Assembly: GCF_003330845.1 (NCBI RefSeq) | Contig: NZ_CP026121.1 | Location: 5,437,501-5,501,500, forward strand | Source of the DNA: Streptomyces sp. Go-475 | GTDB taxonomy: Bacteria > Actinomycetota > Actinomycetes > Streptomycetales > Streptomycetaceae | DNA: 64,000 bases | Direction: 5' to 3' | Shown: positions 54,321 through 62,470 of the stretch, one piece after another | How positions within the stretch are numbered: the stretch's first letter is position 1 | Layout of the letters: every line of letters starts with the position of its first letter | Program-made: the position numbers and the translations under genes | The notes under the pieces: model-generated | Databases searched by the model: none | Seen by the model: only the letters and a program-made list of their open reading frames with translations | Told to the model about the DNA's origin: nothing

Positions 54321-56957
54321 ATGTCCCCTGCCGGTAGCCCGATACCCCCGAGCGGGATGTGGGGTGCACCGAACAGCCCGTCCTGGGAACGGCGAACGCC
54401 GCTGCCGAGGGAACTGGGCTGGGCGCAGGTACTGCTCTGGGCGCAGGTACTGCTCTGGGCGCAGTTCGCGCTGACGGTGCTGTACGTGGTCACCGTTCTG
54501 TCGGTGGTGTCGTACTACTCCGGGGAGATCTTCGGGATCCTGGTGTACGACTCGCTGCCCAGTGTGGCCGGGGTCTGCCTGGCCCGGCGCCTGTGGCGGG
54601 GCGGGGTGTGGACGAGTCGCGCGCTGATCGCCGTCCAGGCGTGGATCGTGTGGCTGTCGTTGGGCACGCTGTCGCACGGTGATCTGCGGGGCGTCACACA
54701 GGCGGCGATGCCGGTGGCGGTCATCGTGCTGTCGCGCCGGGCCCGGTCGCGCGAGTGGTTCGAGATCGCTCCCCAGGACAGGGAGGAGCGCCGGTCGTTC
54801 AGCCTCGCGAGGATGATCCGCTGGCGGCGTGACGAGGGCCAGACCGCGGTGGAGTACGCGGGGCTCATCGCCGTAGTCGCCGCGATCATCGTCGCACTGT
54901 CGGTGGGCGGCCTCGGCGGGCGCATCGCCGACGGCATCCAGTCGGCGGTCTGCTCGGTGACGGGCACGGCCTGCCCTGCTCCGCAGGGGGACGGTACGCA
55001 GACGGGTGCTGCAGAGGGCGACGACGGGACACAGAAGGGCGGTTCCGAGACCTCCGGCGCCGGCCCCGGCGGCGACGCGCATGCGGACGGCGATGCCCCT
55101 GCCGACGGCGGGACCGGAGGGGATGGCGGCGACGAGACGGATGGCGGTACCGGTGCAAGCGCGGGCGCCGATTCCGGAGGCCAGGAAGGCACCGGCACCG
55201 GCGCCGGAACAGACACCGCCGGCGGTACGGGTGGTACCGACAGCGGCGGCAGCCCCGCTTCGGCGGCCCAGATCATCACCTATGACGGCGCGGGGGCGAA
55301 CGACACCGTCCCGCTCGCTCCCGGGCCCTTCGACCAGAGGTCGCTCTGGGACGACGTACATGACCAGGAACGCCACGACAGGACGTTCATGGACCACGTC
55401 CGTGGCTTCTTCGTGGCCCCGACCAAGAGCTTCCTGGCCGGCACCATGGACGTCGTCAGCGACCCGGTCGGCTCGATCAAGGACAGCTGGAACGGCCTGA
55501 AGGGCTACACGACCGACTGGTGGGGCGACAAGGCCGACGAGCTGGGCAAGGAGTGGGACAAAGGGAACTACGTCTCCTCCGTATGGGGCTGGGTCAACTC
55601 GCCCGAGGACTTCGTGTCCGACCTGGCGATCGACACGTTCGTCGACAAGGAGAACTGGGAGAAGGGCAACTACGGCGCCTCCATCGGCAACACCGTGGTC
55701 GGCGTCATCGGAATCTTCAGCCCGAAGACCATCACGAAGTTCACCAAGTTCAAGGATCTGGCCGAGGTCGGCGCATCCCTCGACAAGGCGGCGGACGCGG
55801 CCGAGAAGGCGCGCACGGCAGCAAAGGCCGGCGACGCCGACGCCGCACGCAAGGCGGCTGATGACGCGGACAAGGCCGCTGACGAAGCCGAGAAGAAGGC
55901 CAGAGCGTCCGGCTGCACTCTCTCCGCCCCCCGTTTCACCGTCCCGTATGGCGGCGGCCCGGGCCTCATGGGCTCTCCCGGCACCGGTACGACGGTCATC
56001 GCCGCGGGTGGGCCCAGCTCCCCGTACGTAACCCTCGCTGAGGGAAGTTGCGATGACGAGGCCAAGCAGCAGGCCCAGGACGCTCGCGAGCAAGCCGACG
56101 AGGCCGACAGGATCGCCGCCAGAGCTGAACTGGCCGATCGTCAGGGCGCGGCCAAGAAGGCACTCGACGACGAAGGCGTCCAGCACGCGCCGAGGAAGAT
56201 CGACGAGTTCGTTCAGCGGGCGAAGGACGACCCGGACCCGGACAAGAAAGAGATAGGCAAGGCGGATGCAGCCAAGGCGCTGGACGAAATCTCCAAACTG
56301 GCCGCGACGAAGAACGTCTCCAAGGAAGCGCGCTCGTCGCTGACCAGCAAGGTCACGAACGCCAAGAACACGGACGAACTCAGCCAGGCACGTGCTGAGC
56401 TGAACGCGGTCCAGCGGGCCGCCGACGACGAGGCGGCACCTGGCACGACTGTGCACACCGCTGTCGGCAAGGACTTCGGTAAGGAGGACGTCGATGTCGG
56501 CAACGGCGAAGCGGTGAACATCTCAGAGATCAACGACGCCGATGTGCTGTACAAGGGCACGGACGGCAAGGTCCACGCCGTGGAGGTCAAGAACACGGGG
56601 AACGCCACCATCAAGGCCGACTTCGAACGCCAGGTCGAGGATCTGGCCAAGTGGCAGGTGAAGGCCGGGGAAGGCAGGGCTGCACGCGTCGAGATCGAGA
56701 CCACTGAGAAATGGACCAACATCTTCAGCGGTTACAAGAGCGGAAAGCGGGACGGAGTCAAGTACAAGCCCCAAGGCACACCGGCCGGAACGATGGCGAA
56801 GAACGGGGTGCCGGTACGTATCGCCGGCACGGATATGTCCCCCAGCCAGCTGAAGCGGATGGAGGTGGAGATCCAGGCCCGGAAACAGGCAGGCTCCATG
56901 GATTGGTCCAGGATGAAGACCCCGAAGGATGCGATGGATTACCTCGGCGTCTCGTGA
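54321..56957 (+). CDS. Flp-pilin-like fusion protein with C-terminal PD-(D/E)XK-like nuclease (candidate pilus-linked toxin)
   Basis: 878 residues. Residues ~36-165 hold four hydrophobic helices. A class III pilin signal follows: DEGQTAVEYAGLIAVVAAII, with Gly173, Glu178 at +5 and Tyr179, nearly the same as the Flp pilin at 52097. Then come a Gly/Asp/Thr linker (~215-315), a helical 'pretoxin'-like part (~345-480, SFLAGTMDVVSDPVGSIKDS), Ala-rich coiled coils (~495-700) and a C-terminal domain with INDADVLYKGTDGKVHAVEV. There Asp741, Glu755 and Lys757 match the D-x(n)-E-x-K core of PD-(D/E)XK nucleases. ATG 54321 follows GAGGT by 5 nt. Genes with immunity-like modules follow at once. I infer a polymorphic toxin delivered or displayed by the Tad machine. 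A non-toxic pilus accessory is the alternative. Confidence 0.78.
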   Translation: MSPAGSPIPPSGMWGAPNSPSWERRTPLPRELGWAQVLLWAQVLLWAQFALTVLYVVTVLSVVSYYSGEIFGILVYDSLPSVAGVCLARRLWRGGVWTSRALIAVQAWIVWLSLGTLSHGDLRGVTQAAMPVAVIVLSRRARSREWFEIAPQDREERRSFSLARMIRWRRDEGQTAVEYAGLIAVVAAIIVALSVGGLGGRIADGIQSAVCSVTGTACPAPQGDGTQTGAAEGDDGTQKGGSETSGAGPGGDAHADGDAPADGGTGGDGGDETDGGTGASAGADSGGQEGTGTGAGTDTAGGTGGTDSGGSPASAAQIITYDGAGANDTVPLAPGPFDQRSLWDDVHDQERHDRTFMDHVRGFFVAPTKSFLAGTMDVVSDPVGSIKDSWNGLKGYTTDWWGDKADELGKEWDKGNYVSSVWGWVNSPEDFVSDLAIDTFVDKENWEKGNYGASIGNTVVGVIGIFSPKTITKFTKFKDLAEVGASLDKAADAAEKARTAAKAGDADAARKAADDADKAADEAEKKARASGCTLSAPRFTVPYGGGPGLMGSPGTGTTVIAAGGPSSPYVTLAEGSCDDEAKQQAQDAREQADEADRIAARAELADRQGAAKKALDDEGVQHAPRKIDEFVQRAKDDPDPDKKEIGKADAAKALDEISKLAATKNVSKEARSSLTSKVTNAKNTDELSQARAELNAVQRAADDEAAPGTTVHTAVGKDFGKEDVDVGNGEAVNISEINDADVLYKGTDGKVHAVEVKNTGNATIKADFERQVEDLAKWQVKAGEGRAARVEIETTEKWTNIFSGYKSGKRDGVKYKPQGTPAGTMAKNGVPVRIAGTDMSPSQLKRMEVEIQARKQAGSMDWSRMKTPKDAMDYLGVS
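54420..54464 (+). repeat. 18-bp tandem repeat (WAQVLL) in the first membrane segment of the pilin-toxin gene
   Basis: Two exact 18-bp units at 54420 and 54438 (Trp-Ala-Gln-Val-Leu-Leu), then the first 9 bases of a third. The frame is kept, lengthening the first hydrophobic helix by six residues. Confidence 0.85.
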
Positions 56958-57003
56958 AGTTGACGCATCAGAATTCGGTCGGGGCACGAACGGAGAACAA
57001 CTG

Positions 57004-58323
57004 GTGGACATCTACCTGCTGCCCGCTGCCATGCGCGAGCTGCCACCGCCTTGGCACGACCTGACCTACCGCAGATCTCAGGTCCTGGAGAAACTTGAGC
57101 CCACGGAGGAGAGACGTGAGCAGGCTCGGCACGTACTGCGTGTGTGCCTGCCCGAGCGGCGGCAGAGCGTGCACGACTGGGACGAGGAACTACGGGACTT
57201 CTACGACGACCGCGATGATCACACCTTGGACGACGCAGACGCCTGGCTGACCCGGATCATGCCGACCACGTCCCAGGTCACCCGGCAACGGGTGGCGCAG
57301 GTGGTCGGTATGTGGGCCGACATGGGAATCCCCACCGTGTCTGCGCCACCGACAGAGCAGCAGATCGACAGGGTGGCGGCGGAGTGGGCCGCCTCGGTAC
57401 GGCAGACGCTGGCGCACGACGCCTTCGCCTTCATCGAGCGTGCGACCGTCTCCGGATCGCTGAGCGATCTGGAGACGGAAGAGACCGCGCTGCTCGCGAG
57501 TGGGTTCGTACGGGTCGGCCTGGCGGTGGAGGTGGCGGTGCGCACGCTGGTCTCGCTCGGCCGTCCACGGGGCGAAGAAGCTTTGCTGGACCTCGTGCAC
57601 GACGGCGAGGTCCAGGACTTCCGGCCCTATGTGCGTTCCCTGCTTCTCGGGCTGCGCCGTTCGGTGTACGAGATCCGGGCCCGGGAAGTCCCCCGCGACG
57701 AGGAGTCTCTGCTGCCTGACGCGCTGCAGGACCTTCCGTATTCCTGGCAGAACGACTTCGGTTGGGGCGCGACCGCGCCGGATGCCAAGAGCCTTGCCCG
57801 GGCGCGTTCGGCACTGGAGGCTTCCCTGACTGTCGAGCCCGCGCCGGGCGCCGGGCGGTCGTACGGCGACGCACCGGTGGACTGGGATGCCATCGCCGAG
57901 GTCGTACGTGCCCTGATGCCGTACCCACGGCTGGTGACTCGCGAACGGATGAACGAGGCGTGGCACGAGTGCGAGTCGCTGGGGTTCGACTTGCGAGGCA
58001 CGGACGCCCTGTCCTTCGCCAAGGTCTGGTGCGCGCGGATCGCGGACCGGGTCACCGCCGCCGTCTTCCGTTGGCTCGCTGACCTCCCGCACGTGGAAGG
58101 GGCGGCTGGCGACGAGGAACCGGCGGCTCTGTCGGCGACGGCCGTCTGGGCGGCTGCGCTCGCGGAGCGGTCCGTCAGGCGCGGCAGCGCGGTCGAGGAG
58201 GCCCTCTGGTTCCTCCACCGCACGGATGACGCGCCGGACAGCCGTGAAGCCCTGCTGCGACTTGCCTCCGACCAGAGCCTGCCGGCTACGACGAGGAAGG
58301 ACGCGCAGCAGTGGACGTCATGA
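57004..58323 (+). CDS. Candidate immunity protein with two related modules (439 aa)
   Basis: No named family recognised. The soluble all-helical product has two related halves: YLLPAAMRELPPPWHDLTYRR at residues 4-24 and LLPDALQDLPYSWQNDFGW from ~236. The same motif starts the next gene's protein (YVLPHALRSLPQPWDECDW). The C-terminal region VFRWLADLPHVEG, ALAERSVRRGSAVEEAL and REALLRLASDQ is also shared with that protein. GTG 57004 has GGAG 8 nt upstream; an ATG at 56929 would overlap the toxin end. Its place right behind the nuclease gene and paralogy to the next gene fit immunity or another toxin-regulating function. It could instead be an unrelated adaptor. Confidence 0.7.
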   Translation: MDIYLLPAAMRELPPPWHDLTYRRSQVLEKLEPTEERREQARHVLRVCLPERRQSVHDWDEELRDFYDDRDDHTLDDADAWLTRIMPTTSQVTRQRVAQVVGMWADMGIPTVSAPPTEQQIDRVAAEWAASVRQTLAHDAFAFIERATVSGSLSDLETEETALLASGFVRVGLAVEVAVRTLVSLGRPRGEEALLDLVHDGEVQDFRPYVRSLLLGLRRSVYEIRAREVPRDEESLLPDALQDLPYSWQNDFGWGATAPDAKSLARARSALEASLTVEPAPGAGRSYGDAPVDWDAIAEVVRALMPYPRLVTRERMNEAWHECESLGFDLRGTDALSFAKVWCARIADRVTAAVFRWLADLPHVEGAAGDEEPAALSATAVWAAALAERSVRRGSAVEEALWFLHRTDDAPDSREALLRLASDQSLPATTRKDAQQWTS

Positions 58324-58550
58324 CGCCTCCCCAGAAGCCGGTGCACGGGTGCCGGGACCGGACTCCTGCCGTGATCCACTTTCCGGCGAGCCACTCAGCT
58401 GCTCCGGTTGCCCTGCTCTGGAACACCTGGGGGTCTCATGGCGTATGACGAGGAGCACGCGAGGCTCAGGAGAACCGTGCAGCTACGCTCCTCGAAGAGT
58501 TGGAGGCGCGATCGCTGCTGCCCCGCCCAGAACGAACGGCGGGCCGGACG
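58324..58550. other. Spacer between candidate immunity genes, with a possible 38-codon ORF
   Basis: About 230 bases. A small frame from ATG 58438 runs 38 codons and its stop overlaps the next ATG (ATGA at 58551), but its Arg-rich product and base use are not convincing. A TTG at 58500 in the next gene's frame would extend that protein by 17 residues. No promoter, terminator or RNA gene recognised. Confidence 0.35.
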
Positions 58551-59270
58551 ATGAGCGAGTCGGATACGGAACCGAATGCCGAGGAGACGTGGGATCCGCA
58601 GGTCGCGCGGTGGCACGATCCGGAGGGTGACTACGTCCTGCCTCACGCGCTGCGGTCCCTGCCACAGCCTTGGGACGAGTGCGACTGGAGGCGGGTCGCG
58701 GAGCTGCCCCGCACCGACGAGCGACTGGCGGAAGCCCGGCGGGTGGTGACCGTGTTCCTGAACGACCCGGAACTGACTCCGCATGTACCTCAGCCTCCGT
58801 CGCCCGGCCTGCTGTGGCACGTGTGGAAGGAGTTCCACCAGGCAGTCGGGAAGAGCATGCCCCGCACGGGCGAAGTGACGTGGTCCGGTGTGGACGAGTT
58901 GGTCCGCGCGTGGCGAGGCCGACCGCAGCTCCATCCGCTGCAACGGCACGTCGTACGGCACGTCGAAGCGGCGATGCTGGCCATGATCCCCTCACTGCGG
59001 GACGACATCGCCGACTCGGTCTTCCGCTGGCTGGCTCTCGATCCTGACCCGGGCGGCTTCGCCGACTGGGCAGTGGGCCTGGCCGAGCGTTGCGTGACCG
59101 AGGACATCGGTGCCGACTCGGCCATCGAACTGCTGGGCGCCATGGGCAGCCCCGCGGCCAGGGCGGCGCTGCAGCGCCTGTCGGTGAAGCCGGACGGTCC
59201 GGCGAGTTGGGAGAATGCGGAAGCGGCACAGGGCATGCTCTTCGACCGGTGGAGCGACGGCACCCGCTGA
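58551..59270 (+). CDS. Candidate immunity protein, single module (239 aa)
   Basis: The 239-residue soluble helical protein is paralogous to the second half of the preceding one. It carries YVLPHALRSLPQPWDECDW (residues 28-46), VFRWLALDPDPGGFADWAV, GLAERCV and RAALQRLSV, which line up with the corresponding segments there. It has no signal peptide. ATG 58551 was chosen over TTG 58500 because the upstream codons look non-conserved. Stop overlaps the next start (TGATG). Duplication of immunity-like genes behind a toxin is common in polymorphic-toxin loci. Confidence 0.72.
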   Translation: MSESDTEPNAEETWDPQVARWHDPEGDYVLPHALRSLPQPWDECDWRRVAELPRTDERLAEARRVVTVFLNDPELTPHVPQPPSPGLLWHVWKEFHQAVGKSMPRTGEVTWSGVDELVRAWRGRPQLHPLQRHVVRHVEAAMLAMIPSLRDDIADSVFRWLALDPDPGGFADWAVGLAERCVTEDIGADSAIELLGAMGSPAARAALQRLSVKPDGPASWENAEAAQGMLFDRWSDGTR

Positions 59271-59590
59271 TGATCTGTGAGGTGCTCTTGGTCGAGCCGC
59301 CGGTTTTCGCCCAGGTCGCTCGCCGAGGCCCTGGCAGGACAGCGAAGACAGAACGGGCCGATGTCGACGTGGCCGACCAGGACGGCGACCAGAGCCGACG
59401 CGACTGGACCGCACCTGTCCTGTGCTGGCTGGCGACCTCGTCAGGGGAGTCCGTTAGCGTCCGGCTGTCTGCGTCGGACGACGAACCTCCGGAGTACCCG
59501 ATCGACGCGGTCGAGTCCACGGCCGCCCGACTCCCTCACATTCGTCTCACTGACCTGCTGGAGAGCGTCCGCAGAAAGGGTGACAGGTAG
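59270..59590 (+). CDS. Small hypothetical protein coupled to immunity candidate (106 aa)
   Basis: The 106-residue product is not recognised. It is mixed-charge, with ICEVLLVEPPVFAQVARRGPG at the start, an Asp-rich middle (VDVADQDGDQSRRDW) and a C-terminal IRLTDLLESVRRKG. ATG overlaps the stop of the preceding gene (TGATG), so it is translated from the same mRNA. Size and location suit a small immunity or antitoxin-like partner, but no feature proves it. Confidence 0.6.
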   Translation: MICEVLLVEPPVFAQVARRGPGRTAKTERADVDVADQDGDQSRRDWTAPVLCWLATSSGESVSVRLSASDDEPPEYPIDAVESTAARLPHIRLTDLLESVRRKGDR

Positions 59591-59641
59591 TGGCGCCGTC
59601 GAGCCTCGTCATCGCCTCGATCCGGATCGGCGGGACCTGTG

Positions 59642-60010
59642 TCACCGGATGACCTCGACGGACACACCCTCCCGTACCTTCCACCCCGCCATCGCCCCTG
59701 CCTCCGCCTCGACCACATGCCGGGCCCGCAGCCGCGGCATCCCCAACCGCCCCGGCCGCATGGTCCGCACGGCGATGACGCGAAGGTCACGGTCGAGATA
59801 GGCGACATCGATCGGCATGCGCATCCGGAAGGTGTGGATGCTGTTGGCGGGGGAGAGCAGAATCGCCCCCTCAACGGAATCGCGCCCCAACAATCCTTTC
59901 GTACGGGCTCGATAGGAGGCGGCGATCTCCAACGGCACACGGACGGCCGGCTCCCCACCGCTCCCGTGTACGACCAGCTCCCCGTGCCCGTCCCGCCACT
60001 GCCGCCTCAC
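59642..60010 (-). CDS. DUF192 family protein
   Basis: The 122-residue protein has the DUF192 core: VPLEIAASYRARTKGLLGRDSVEGAILLSP, NSIHTFRMRMPIDVAYLDRDLRVIAVRTMRPGRLG and a C-terminal VEAEAGAMAGWKVREG. GTG 60010 has GGAGG 8 nt upstream; a GTG 15 codons earlier is less likely. DUF192 genes often lie beside actinobacterial Tad clusters, and this one converges on the end of the toxin block. Function unknown. Confidence 0.85.
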   Translation of the reverse strand: MRRQWRDGHGELVVHGSGGEPAVRVPLEIAASYRARTKGLLGRDSVEGAILLSPANSIHTFRMRMPIDVAYLDRDLRVIAVRTMRPGRLGMPRLRARHVVEAEAGAMAGWKVREGVSVEVIR

Positions 60011-60352
60011 ACGGGCCACCTCCGACCGTCCCACCGGCCACCTGCCACCTGCCACCGGTCTGTCCGAACCCGAACCCCGCCTCCGGTGGAACGCATTGGC
60101 GCGTTGTGTAACCGTAACGGCTGGCCGCGTTCGGCGAATCGCCGATTACTCCCCACATACCCCGCCGGTCGACACCATTCACCCTGGTGCGGCTCCACAC
60201 CGCTGGATAGCTTTGGTTCGCTCAAGAGAAGCCTCGCCTCTCACCGGGAGCCGACCGTGAACCGCCGCCCCAAGGGTGTGAGAGGGCTCCGCTGTCCCCT
60301 GGGGGGCTCCGCGAGGAGGCCGGTTGTCAGTGGCTGCTGCCACACTCCGGGT
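60011..60352. other. Divergent promoter region between DUF192 and GNAT genes
   Basis: About 340 bases with no coding-like frame. The left end has short CCACCTG repeats (60037-60055), and a few AT-richer patches (GTTGTGTAACCG, GATTACTC) may be promoter parts. Nothing else recognised. Confidence 0.45.
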
Positions 60353-60814
60353 ATGAGCGATGACGACGTGGACGTCCGGCTGCGCGACGTGGTGGAAGCC
60401 GACCTCGAGTTCTTCCTGGAGTACGAGCACGAGCCGGAAGCCGTCCGGCGGTCGAGGTTCTCTCCCCGCCCGCGCGAGGCGTTCCTGCGGCACTGGAAGG
60501 CCAACGTCCTCGGTGACGACACCTGCTTCGTGCAGACCGTCACCGCGGACGGCGCCGTCGCGGGCAACATCGTCGCCTGGTGGGACGGGGACCGCCGCTT
60601 CATCGGCTACTGGCTGGGACGCCCATACTGGGGACGCGGCATCGGGAGCAGGGCCCTGGGCCTCTTCCTGGAGCGGGAGGAGAACCGGCCCCTGTACGCC
60701 GACCCCTTCAGCGGGAACACCGGCTCCATCCGTCTCGTCGAGAAGCACGGCTTCCGCCGCACCGGCACCGTCCGGCACGGCGAGGACGACCATGTCCTGC
60801 TCGCCCTCGACTGA
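60353..60814 (+). CDS. GNAT family N-acetyltransferase
   Basis: The 153-residue protein begins with VRLRDVVEADLEFFLEYEHEPEAV and has the acetyl-CoA motif YWLGRPYWGRGIGSRAL (RxxGxG/A) followed by SGNTGSIRLVEKHGFRRTGTV, all RimJ/Acetyltransf_3 type. It transfers an acetyl group from acetyl-CoA to an amine. The acceptor is unknown. ATG 60353 starts the conserved region. Next gene begins 33 nt later. Confidence 0.9.
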   Translation: MSDDDVDVRLRDVVEADLEFFLEYEHEPEAVRRSRFSPRPREAFLRHWKANVLGDDTCFVQTVTADGAVAGNIVAWWDGDRRFIGYWLGRPYWGRGIGSRALGLFLEREENRPLYADPFSGNTGSIRLVEKHGFRRTGTVRHGEDDHVLLALD

Positions 60815-60847
60815 CCGCCGGAGCCGGCCGCCGGGGAGCGGGGTGCA

Positions 60848-61426
60848 GTGACCGGACATCCCAGTGCCCTGCCCCAGCCCTGGCACCTGCCCTTCGAGCT
60901 CGCGTGGGAGGCCCTGCGGGCCGGCAGCCGGCCGGTCGGCGCCGTCCTCGTCGACGCCGGCGGGCGCGTCGTCGCCGCCGGGCGCAACCGGAGCGAGGAG
61001 ACCACGGCCCCACCGGGTCAACTCGCCGGCACGGCCATCGCGCACGCCGAGGTCAACGCGCTCGCCCAGCTGCCGACCGGAACCCGCGCCGACGACGGCC
61101 ACGGCCTCCGGCTGTACACGACCCTCGAACCCTGCCTGCTGTGCAGCGGCGCGCTCATCCACAGCCACGTCCGGCACGTGGTCTACGCCGCGGCGGACCC
61201 GATGTGGCGCGGTGTCGAGAACGTGCCGGGGGTGGGCGGGCTCATCGCCGAGCGGTGGGCCCGCCGGGAGGGGCCCGTCGGCGGACCGCTCGCCGCCTTC
61301 AGCCGGCTCCTGATGGACACCTGGACGATGGCACGCGCCGCCGCCGTCCCCACCGCTCCCGGCCCCGGCCTCCTCGACGCCCCCACCGTCCACGCGGCGT
61401 ACGCAGCCCTCCTGCCCCACCTCTGA
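60848..61426 (+). CDS. Nucleoside/cytidine deaminase-like protein
   Basis: The 192-residue zinc-dependent deaminase has IAHAEVNALAQL (zinc-binding His and the catalytic Glu) and EPCLLCSGALIHSHVRHVVYAA (two zinc cysteines), matching the HAE...PCxxC pattern of CDA/TadA-type enzymes. The first ~25 residues, PWHLPFELAWEALRAGSRPVGAVLV, fit the family. The substrate could be guanine, cytosine or another nucleoside base. GTG start is used. Longer than TadA because of a C-terminal tail. Confidence 0.85.
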   Translation: MTGHPSALPQPWHLPFELAWEALRAGSRPVGAVLVDAGGRVVAAGRNRSEETTAPPGQLAGTAIAHAEVNALAQLPTGTRADDGHGLRLYTTLEPCLLCSGALIHSHVRHVVYAAADPMWRGVENVPGVGGLIAERWARREGPVGGPLAAFSRLLMDTWTMARAAAVPTAPGPGLLDAPTVHAAYAALLPHL

Positions 61427-61430
61427 CCGG

Positions 61431-61530
61431 GGACCGACCGCCGGATCCACCGGCCCCGGGGGACCGACCGCCGGATCCACCGGCCCCGGGGGACCGACCG
61501 CCGGACCCACCCGCCCCGGGGGGACCGACC
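61431..61530 (+). repeat. 30-bp tandem repeat, ~3.3 copies
   Basis: Two identical 30-bp units (61431-61460 and 61461-61490), a third with two or three changes (61491-61520) and the start of a fourth. The core contains GGACCGACCGCCGG and CACCGGCCCCGGG. It lies just after the deaminase stop and is non-coding. Confidence 0.85.
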
Positions 61531-61592
61531 GCCGCCGAACCCACCCCCGGGGACAGATCGCCGACGGCCGACCGCAGCGAGCGACCACCGAC

Positions 61593-61634
61593 GACCGACG
61601 ACCGACGACCGACGACCGACGACCGACGACCGAC
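61593..61634 (+). repeat. 7-bp tandem repeat (GACCGAC), six copies
   Basis: Six exact GACCGAC units run from 61593 to 61634, near the 30-bp repeats and ~40 nt before the methyltransferase start. The core GACCGAC also occurs inside the 30-bp unit, so one array may derive from the other. Confidence 0.85.
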
Positions 61635-61672
61635 ACCACGCCGCCCGTCCGACGAGGAGAAGTGCCGAGCCC

Positions 61673-62470
61673 ATGCCCGAGCAGCAGCACCCGCACCCCC
61701 CACACCGCACCTTCGAAGACCTGGTCGCCGAGGGCGCCTCCGTGCCCACGGAAGGCTGGGACTTCTCCTGGTTCGAAGGGCGGGCGACGGAAGCCAGGCC
61801 CTCCTGGGGGTACGCCGTGTCGATGGCCGAGCGGCTGGGCCGGGCGGGCGCTGTGCTCGACGTCCAGACCGGGGGCGGGGAGGTGCTGGACTTCGCCCTC
61901 GGCAGGGCCGCGAGGCGGCCGCTGCTGACCGTCGCCACCGAGGGCTGGCCGCCGAACGTCGCCAAGGCCACCGCGCTGCTCCGCCCGCGCGGAGTCGCCG
62001 TCGTCGCCGCTCCCGAGGAGGGGCCGCTGCCCTTCGCCGACGGCGCCTTCGACCTGGTCGTCAGCCGTCACCCCGTCCGCCCGCACTGGGACGAGATCGC
62101 CCGGGTCCTGCGGACCGGCGGGACGTACTTCGCCCAGCACGTCGGCCCCGGCAGCGTCTTCGAACTCGTCGAGCACTTCCTGGGTCCCCAGCCGGACGAG
62201 GCGCGCGGCGCCCGCCGTCCCGACCGTGAGCGCGCGGACGCCGAGGCCGCCGGGCTGGACGTCGTCGATCTGCGGGCGGAGCGGCTGCGCATGGAGTTCC
62301 ACGACATCGGGGCGGTCGTGCACTTCCTGCGCAAGGTGGTGTGGATGGTCCCCGGCTTCACCGTCGAGGAGTACGCACCGCAGCTCCGCGCGCTGCACGA
62401 GCGGATCCGGGGGGAAGGCCCCTTCGTCGCCCACAGCACCCGCCACCTGTTCGAGGCACGCAAGCCGTAG
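61673..62470 (+). CDS. Class I SAM-dependent methyltransferase
   Basis: The 265-residue protein has a Rossmann-type SAM motif with AGAVLDVQTGGGEVLDFALG (motif I, E/DxGxGxG variant) and LPFADGAFDLVVSRHPV (motif II/III), followed by ARVLRTGGTYFAQHVGP. These are hallmarks of UbiE/Methyltransf_11 enzymes. Substrate unknown. ATG 61673 has GAGGAG upstream. Confidence 0.88.
   Translation: MPEQQHPHPPHRTFEDLVAEGASVPTEGWDFSWFEGRATEARPSWGYAVSMAERLGRAGAVLDVQTGGGEVLDFALGRAARRPLLTVATEGWPPNVAKATALLRPRGVAVVAAPEEGPLPFADGAFDLVVSRHPVRPHWDEIARVLRTGGTYFAQHVGPGSVFELVEHFLGPQPDEARGARRPDRERADAEAAGLDVVDLRAERLRMEFHDIGAVVHFLRKVVWMVPGFTVEEYAPQLRALHERIRGEGPFVAHSTRHLFEARKP

Noticed and set aside
54321..56957. Ordinary TadE/TadG-like pilus protein
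   Set aside because: The pilin-type signal is internal (residue 173), preceded by four helices and followed by ~680 residues ending in a nuclease-like core, which no pseudopilin has.
58438..58554. 38-codon ORF overlapping the start of the second immunity candidate
   Set aside because: No convincing ribosome site, Arg-rich composition and unnatural codon use; noted only within the spacer entry.
60179..62446. A 755-codon minus-strand frame opposite GNAT, deaminase and methyltransferase genes
   Set aside because: It crosses three recognised genes and the tandem repeats and its sequence is low-complexity.
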